From Candidatus Zixiibacteriota bacterium (GTDB lineage: Bacteria > Zixibacteria > MSB-5A5 > GN15 > FEB-12): a stretch of 10,617 nt of DNA. The stretch spans positions 1 through 10,617 of the forward strand of contig JAGLXI010000139.1 in assembly GCA_023132995.1 (NCBI GenBank), given 5' to 3'. Positions 7,125-10,617 of this stretch are shown piece by piece. The number at the start of each line of letters is the position of its first letter. Position 1 is the stretch's first letter. The position numbers and the translations under genes are program-made. A model generated the notes under the pieces. It searched no databases, was not told the origin of the DNA, and saw only the letters and a list, made by a program, of their open reading frames with translations.

Positions 7125-7467
7125 GTTCGTTCTCTTTTGCTCTACACTGTCGGCGTACTGCGTCGCCGTATGACAACATGCTTTCCGCGCTGAGAAAACA
7201 CTACACTGTATTATTATGTACGTCGGAACCGGAAGCGATTTACATGACCCCTGCAGGCCGAATTGCCGGGCGGGATCTGCCGCCATCAACCCGTAATCCG
7301 AGCCTGCCAAAGGCGCCTTTTGAAGCAGGCCGGAGCTTTGCGGGTTCTGGATACCGCCCTCACCGACCTGTGGGTAGCTCGTATCACAGACTCCTGAAAA
7401 ACTGGTTGACATGGACATAGCGGTGTATATTTATATTGACGACTCAAAAGTTGTAGGGTAGACTGAG
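7125..7467. promoter_or_regulatory. Divergent intergenic region between receiver gene and ATP synthase operon
   Basis: This 343-nt stretch lies between divergently transcribed genes and should hold both promoters. The plus-strand promoter elements for the atp operon cluster at 7406-7464. For the minus strand I see an AT-rich patch (7208-7220, TAATAATACA on the minus strand) that could be a -10 region about 85-95 nt before the receiver start, but no good -35. The 9-mer CTACACTGT occurs twice as a direct repeat (7142-7150 and 7201-7209). I see no gene in it. Confidence 0.5.
7406..7464 (+). promoter_or_regulatory. Promoter region of the ATP synthase operon
   Basis: A perfect -35 hexamer TTGACA lies at 7406-7411, but its best -10 candidates (TATATT at 7426 or at 7432) are at poor spacings of 14 and 20 nt. 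A second pair has correct 17-nt spacing: TTGACG (7436-7441) and TAGACT (7459-7464). Its -10 ends only 3 nt before the atpZ ATG, so transcription would start at the start codon. The AT-rich run at 7424-7437 stands out from the GC-rich surroundings. One or both could drive the operon. Confidence 0.5.
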
Positions 7468-7743
7468 ATGACTCTCATTGGCCCCAGGCAGAAGCAAAGG
7501 CCGAGTAAAGACTTAAGGCAGATCGGCCTGTTGACTGCGGTGCCAATGATGCTCTTGGTAGCGCCCCTGATCGGGTATTTCGCGGGTGATTGGGCCGACA
7601 AGCACTTTGGGACCGAGCCCTACTTGTCAGTTTTTGGAGTGATTCTGGGTCTGGTCTCGGCCGGGATTGAGACATATAACTTGATAAAGAAGGCCTCGGC
7701 CGCTGAGAAAGACAAGGATAGTGAGAAACAGTCTGGGACTTGA
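7468..7743 (+). CDS. atpZ: AtpZ/AtpI family F0F1-ATPase accessory protein
   Basis: This 91-residue membrane protein is of the AtpZ family (PF09527-like) that commonly precedes atpI/atpB in F-type ATP synthase operons. Two transmembrane helices lie at about 19-38 and 53-72. The family pattern is clear in PLIGYFAGDWADKHFGTEP (33-51), a helix ending in G-x-x-x-G-D-W-x-D followed by a short loop and a second helix containing GVILGLVSAG. The C-terminal tail is charged (KKASAAEKDKDSEK). AtpZ, with AtpI, has been proposed to handle Mg2+/Ca2+ or help build the c ring. Only a weak AGGG (7455-7458) precedes the ATG. It is the first gene of the operon and overlaps the next by 23 nt. Confidence 0.85.
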   Translation: MTLIGPRQKQRPSKDLRQIGLLTAVPMMLLVAPLIGYFAGDWADKHFGTEPYLSVFGVILGLVSAGIETYNLIKKASAAEKDKDSEKQSGT

Positions 7744-8137
7744 TTTTCTAAACCGCACGCTGAAGACAACCGGCCTGCTGCTTCTGATCTTCCTGCCTTT
7801 CGGGATCTACTATCTGGGAGTTTACCCTGCTTTGGCGGTGTTTTCGGGAGGTGTCTGGGGAATCGTCAATTTCATCTTTCTTGCCGCGCTTATCCGGGTC
7901 GCCTTTCGCCCTGAAGGTGTTGACCGCCGCCGCCTGCTGGGGCTGGCCCTGGTCAAGTTCCCGATGCTCTATGGCGCCGCCTACTGCCTGCTGACCATTC
8001 CTGAGTTCACTCCCCCGCAGTTTCTTATTGGTTTCTCGGTTGCCCTGGCGGTGATGGTATTGAAGGTTTTCGGGCGCCTGCTTCTGGGCCTGCACGATGA
8101 AAACCCGGAGCCCAAACGTCTTGAGAGGGCTCTCTGA
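7721..8137 (+). CDS. atpI: ATP synthase subunit I (AtpI-like) membrane protein
   Basis: This 138-residue protein has four predicted transmembrane helices (about 15-32, 36-60, 72-92, 97-120) and a polar tail. That is the layout of ATP synthase subunit I (PF03899-like), which acts with the a and c subunits in assembly. Sequence in this family is weakly conserved, so the call rests mainly on topology and on its position directly before atpB. The GTG at 7721 is the only good start before the first helix. It overlaps atpZ by 23 nt, and GAGAAAG (7705-7711) lies about 9 nt upstream within atpZ, so translation is probably coupled. Its stop shares one base with the atpB start (TGATG). Confidence 0.7.
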   Translation: MRNSLGLDFLNRTLKTTGLLLLIFLPFGIYYLGVYPALAVFSGGVWGIVNFIFLAALIRVAFRPEGVDRRRLLGLALVKFPMLYGAAYCLLTIPEFTPPQFLIGFSVALAVMVLKVFGRLLLGLHDENPEPKRLERAL

Positions 8138-8994
8138 TGCTGGCGGGGCTTCATTATATGTCTGCCCTGGCCGTGGCGCATTTCCCGCCACTGTTTCTGG
8201 TAGCCGCCGCAGGCGGCAACGGCGATCATGGCGGCACACCCCACCTGCCCAGTCTCGTCTGGATCCTGCACGAAATGGGGATTCTGCCGGAGGGAGCCTA
8301 CCAGTGGGCCACACTGTGGGTGGACATCGTCTTTGCGCTGTTGATAGCGGTGTTATTTACAATCGTCGTGACGCGGGTTTACAGGAAACGTCAACTCATT
8401 CCGGGGCCGCTTCAGAACTTCATCGAGATGCTGGTCGAAGGAATGTACAACTTCCTATACACTATCCTGGGCAAGGACGCCCGGAAGTACACACCCTTTT
8501 TGGGGACGCTGTTTTTCTACATCCTGGCCATGAACTGGATCGGCCTTATTCCGGGCGGACACTCACCGTCTACCAGTCTGAACATCACCGCCTCGCTGGC
8601 CATCATGGTTTTCCTGTATGCGCAGTATACGGGTATCCGGCGGCTTGGGATCCTGGGTTACATTGACCATATGGCCGGGGAACCGCGTGGTGTCATCACC
8701 TGGTGCATGGTGCCGCTTTTGTTCCCTTTGCACATCATCGGCGAGGCGGCCAAGCCGTTCAGTTTATCTTTACGACTGTTTGGAAATATCACCGGCGAGG
8801 ATGTCCTGATAGCCGTTTTTGTCGGCTTGGGGATTGCCTGTCTGTCGTTTATGAACTCGCCTGTCGGTCTGCCGCTGCATCTGCCCTTCATTTTTCTGGG
8901 CATGCTTCTGTCGACCATACAGGCGCTGGTCTTTACGCTTTTGTCCACTATCTATATCCTGATGATGCTCCCGCATGAGGAACATGATCACTGA
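8137..8994 (+). CDS. atpB: F-type ATP synthase subunit a
   Basis: This 285-residue integral membrane protein forms the half-channels that pass ions to the c ring. The essential stator arginine is R213 in SLSLRLFGN (209-217), equivalent to E. coli R210, and Q262 in IQALVFTLLSTIYIL matches the conserved Gln of the last helix. GPLQNFIEMLVE (90-101) and FLGTLFFYILAMNWIGLIPG (121-140) are typical of the family. The N-terminal segment before TM1 (1-50) is long and includes a hydrophobic stretch and a Gly/His-rich part. The C-terminus ends in a His/Glu tail (HEEHDH). The ATG at 8137 overlaps the atpI stop by one base and follows GAGAGG; an ATG at 8158 is an alternative start. Confidence 0.95.
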   Translation: MLAGLHYMSALAVAHFPPLFLVAAAGGNGDHGGTPHLPSLVWILHEMGILPEGAYQWATLWVDIVFALLIAVLFTIVVTRVYRKRQLIPGPLQNFIEMLVEGMYNFLYTILGKDARKYTPFLGTLFFYILAMNWIGLIPGGHSPSTSLNITASLAIMVFLYAQYTGIRRLGILGYIDHMAGEPRGVITWCMVPLLFPLHIIGEAAKPFSLSLRLFGNITGEDVLIAVFVGLGIACLSFMNSPVGLPLHLPFIFLGMLLSTIQALVFTLLSTIYILMMLPHEEHDH

Positions 8995-9051
8995 GAACAT
9001 GAGAAGAAACAAAAGTCAGCAATATCACTGAGGTACTTGTAGGAGGACACA

Positions 9052-9291
9052 ATGGAGTATCAGACGATGTTAGCCTGGGCGGCCCCGATAGCAGTTGGCC
9101 TGGCCGCGATTGGCTCGGGCCTCGGCATCGGCCGTGCCGTAGGCTCCGCGATGGAAGCCATCGGTCGGCAGCCGGAAGCGGCGGCCAAGATTCAGACGGC
9201 AATGATCATCGGCGCCGCCTTTATTGAGGCGCTCACGATCTACGTCTTCATCGTCTTCATTATGCTCAATGGAAAGATCGGCGCGCACTAA
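9052..9291 (+). CDS. atpE: F-type ATP synthase subunit c
   Basis: This 79-residue hairpin protein forms the rotating ion-carrying ring. TM1 (about 8-34) contains the glycine-rich motif with G21, G23, G25, G27 and G31. The polar loop R39-Q40-P41 contacts the central stalk. TM2 (about 48-73) has the ion-carrying carboxylate E59 in AAFIEALTIY. At the sites where Na+-type c subunits carry Gln in TM1 and Ser-Thr after the Glu, this protein has I26 and A60-L61, so proton binding is expected. A strong AGGAGG (9041-9046) lies 5 nt before the ATG, stronger than for neighbouring genes. This fits the need for many c copies per enzyme. Confidence 0.96.
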   Translation: MEYQTMLAWAAPIAVGLAAIGSGLGIGRAVGSAMEAIGRQPEAAAKIQTAMIIGAAFIEALTIYVFIVFIMLNGKIGAH

Positions 9292-9292
9292 G

Positions 9293-9317
9293 GAAGACCG
9301 CTTCAGTTACCGTCTTC
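9293..9317 (+). other. Possible intercistronic hairpin between atpE and atpF
   Basis: GAAGAC (9293-9298) can pair with GTCTTC (9312-9317) over a 13-nt loop, right after the atpE stop. A shorter alternative, GAAG (9293-9296) with CTTC (9301-9304), competes with it. It may limit 3' decay and set the high atpE to low atpF ratio, but a 6-bp stem is modest evidence. Confidence 0.25.
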
Positions 9318-9353
9318 ACCTTTGAGTAATGCCGGTTAGAACCAGGAGATATA

Positions 9354-9836
9354 ATGGAACTACAGTGGCAGCAATTATTGACCCACGCCCTCGGCTTTCT
9401 GATCGTTCTGTGGATTCTCAAGAAGTTCGCCTGGGGTCCGCTGCTGGCCCTGATGGAAGAGCGGCGAACCAAGATCGCCGATGAGTTCAAGGGCATTGAG
9501 GACGAGAAAGCGAACGTGGCCGGGCTTACCGCCGAGTATGAAGGTAAGTTGAAGAATATCGACGTCGAGCGTCGCGCCCGGCTGGTCGAGGCGGTCGATG
9601 AAGGCAAGAAGATCGCCGAGGAAATCAAGGCTGCCGCCCGCGAGGAAATCAAGTACTTGGGCGAAAAAGCCGAGGACGAACTTGCGCGCGATGTTGCCAA
9701 AGCCAAAGTTCAACTCAAAAACGACATGGTGGCGATGACCATCGTGGCCACTGAAAAGATCATCAGGGAGAAACTTGATGATCAGAAGCATCGGGAATTG
9801 ATCGGCAGTTTTATCGAAAACGTAGAGAAGGCTTAG
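9354..9836 (+). CDS. atpF: F-type ATP synthase subunit b
   Basis: This 160-residue protein is the peripheral stalk. One N-terminal transmembrane helix (about 9-27, LTHALGFLIVLWILKKF) is followed by the conserved boundary AWGPLLALMEERRTKI (26-41). A long, charged, coiled-coil-prone helix runs to about 155, rich in Ala, Glu, Lys and Arg. It dimerises and binds the delta subunit on top of the F1 head. Length is normal for a single b subunit. No second b or b' gene is present in the window, so a b2 homodimer is expected. AGGAG (9344-9348) lies 5 nt before the ATG. Confidence 0.94.
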   Translation: MELQWQQLLTHALGFLIVLWILKKFAWGPLLALMEERRTKIADEFKGIEDEKANVAGLTAEYEGKLKNIDVERRARLVEAVDEGKKIAEEIKAAAREEIKYLGEKAEDELARDVAKAKVQLKNDMVAMTIVATEKIIREKLDDQKHRELIGSFIENVEKA

Positions 9837-9843
9837 GCCGCAG

Positions 9844-10392
9844 ATGTTAGCTCCGGAAGTCGCCAAGAAGTACGCCGGCGGGTTGTTCCTGTCCGTGAAA
9901 GGCAAGGGTCTGGTCAACACCGCCTACGATCAGCTTGTAGACCTCAGGACCTTTCTCGAGAGCGACACGGCCCTGCTCGATTTCCTGGTCGCTCCCCACG
10001 TGCTGGAGGAACACAAGCTAGCACTGGTGGAGGATGTTTTTTCCTCTCGCCTGGAACGGCTTTTCGTGGAACTGCTGCTTGTCCTGGTGAAGAAACACCG
10101 TATCGGCTTTCTTCACGGGATTATTGATGAGTTTGTCCGATACGTGGAAGCCGAGAAAGGTATCGGCCGTGTCACCGTCATCAGCGCCTTAGCGCTCAGT
10201 GACGCGGAAAGAAACAGCCTGATTGCACGGATGGCCGCAAGAACCGGCTTGAAAATTGAACTGGAAGAGAAAGTTGATCCCGGCCTGATTGGAGGTATGA
10301 TCGTTATCACGCATGATGAGATCATTGATGGTTCCATAAGGCGGGAGTTGGACCTGTTGAAAATACAATTGACTAAGGTGCGGGTGCACTGA
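9844..10392 (+). CDS. atpH: F-type ATP synthase subunit delta (OSCP)
   Basis: This 182-residue protein links the b stalk to the top of the alpha3-beta3 head. The N-terminal helical bundle starts with EVAKKYAGGLFLSVKGKG (5-22), like the family's A-x-x-Y-A-x-A-L-F. The C-terminal signature is clear: VDPGLIGGMIVI (144-155), then DGSIRRELDLL (162-172). Length is normal. It begins 7 nt after the atpF stop with only a short AGG (9835-9837) as ribosome binding site, so coupled translation is likely. It is followed by an unusually long gap before atpA. Confidence 0.93.
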   Translation: MLAPEVAKKYAGGLFLSVKGKGLVNTAYDQLVDLRTFLESDTALLDFLVAPHVLEEHKLALVEDVFSSRLERLFVELLLVLVKKHRIGFLHGIIDEFVRYVEAEKGIGRVTVISALALSDAERNSLIARMAARTGLKIELEEKVDPGLIGGMIVITHDEIIDGSIRRELDLLKIQLTKVRVH

Positions 10393-10565
10393 GACCGGAC
10401 GACGTCGCTCGACAATGATTCCAGCCGGCGGCCGGCGCGATGGATCGGAATCAGCTTGAGGGTTCCCGGCAAGCCGGGTCACGGCGATCTCCAAATACCG
10501 GTCCGAGCAGATGACACCCGGCGAGGTTTGGTGAAAAAGAACAGTACTACAGATACAGGAGTTCG
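10393..10565 (+). other. 173-nt gap inside the atp operon, with GC-rich hairpins
   Basis: No gene is seen between atpH and atpA. Two short, stable stem-loops can form: GCCGG/CCGGC (10424-10428 with 10432-10436) and CCCGG/CCGGG (10465-10469 with 10474-10478, tetraloop CAAG). GACCGG (10393-10398) can also pair with CCGGTC (10498-10503). Short frames at 10415 and 10440 have no ribosome binding site. An internal promoter cannot be excluded: TTGGTG near 10530 has an A-rich stretch after it but no good -10. Confidence 0.4.
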
Positions 10566-10617
10566 ATGATGGGTCTCAACCCGGAAGAAGTCTCATCGGT
10601 TATCAAGAAAGAGCTGG
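10566..10617 (+). CDS. atpA: F-type ATP synthase subunit alpha, 5' end only
   Basis: Only 17 codons are inside the window. They read MMGLNPEEVSSVIKKEL, which matches the usual alpha-subunit start (M-x-L-N-x-x-E-[IV]-S-x-[IV]-I-K-x-x-[IL]). The position after atpH is the standard place. AGGAG (10557-10561) serves either of two adjacent ATG codons. The spacing is 4 nt to 10566 and 7 nt to 10569, so the second ATG may be the true start. The full protein would be the non-catalytic nucleotide-binding subunit of the F1 head. Confidence 0.88.
   Translation, partial: MMGLNPEEVSSVIKKEL

Noticed and set aside
7142..7209. CTACACTGT repeated at 7142-7150 and 7201-7209
   Set aside because: A 9-nt direct repeat 59 nt apart is interesting as a possible binding site, but there is no third copy or symmetry to support it.
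6744..7418. Extended 224-residue version of the receiver gene
   Set aside because: The extra 98 residues lie before MKILVIDDEE, where receivers begin, have no fold features, and would cover the region that should hold the divergent promoters.
10415..10514. Short plus-strand frames (ATG at 10415 and 10440) in the atpH-atpA gap
   Set aside because: They encode 14 and 24 residues, have no ribosome binding site and no recognisable sequence.
1..10617. CRISPR arrays, insertion sequences, tRNA or rRNA genes
   Set aside because: Reading through, I saw no regularly spaced repeats, transposase-like protein, terminal inverted repeats around a gene, or tRNA/rRNA-like sequence.

Overview
The window reads as chromosomal DNA of a Gram-negative, fairly GC-rich bacterium. 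A TolC-type outer-membrane protein implies an outer membrane, and Shine-Dalgarno sites of the AGGAG type precede several genes. The F-type ATP synthase operon has the order atpZ-atpI-atpB-atpE-atpF-atpH-atpA. An environmental lineage such as the FCB/Zixibacteria-like group is my impression from protein style only; nothing in the window proves it.

Layout. Positions 1-287 hold no gene I can name. At 288-2423 (+) lies an exported serine beta-lactamase-like hydrolase with N- and C-terminal beta-rich accessory domains. It converges on a GNAT acetyltransferase (2475-3035, -). Divergent from the GNAT gene is a two-gene + strand unit: a small two-helix membrane protein (3190-3546) and a PgsA-like CDP-alcohol phosphatidyltransferase (3560-4207). 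This unit converges on a long minus-strand gene (4275-6638) encoding a fusion of an ABC-type periplasmic substrate-binding domain with a TolC-type outer-membrane efflux domain. Upstream of it, on the same strand, is a stand-alone CheY-like receiver (6744-7124). From 7468 to the right edge runs the ATP synthase operon: atpZ, atpI, atpB (a), atpE (c), atpF (b), atpH (delta) and the first codons of atpA (alpha).

How the genes work together. The right third is one functional unit. AtpZ and AtpI are assembly or ion-handling accessories. AtpB and the AtpE ring make the ion path, AtpF and AtpH form the peripheral stalk, and AtpA begins the catalytic head. The c subunit lacks the recognised Na+ ligands, so proton coupling is expected. 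The left two thirds is a mix of short transcription units on both strands. The most unusual item is the binding-protein/TolC fusion, with a predicted promoter and an inverted repeat at its predicted transcription start. No CRISPR array, insertion sequence, tRNA or rRNA was seen.
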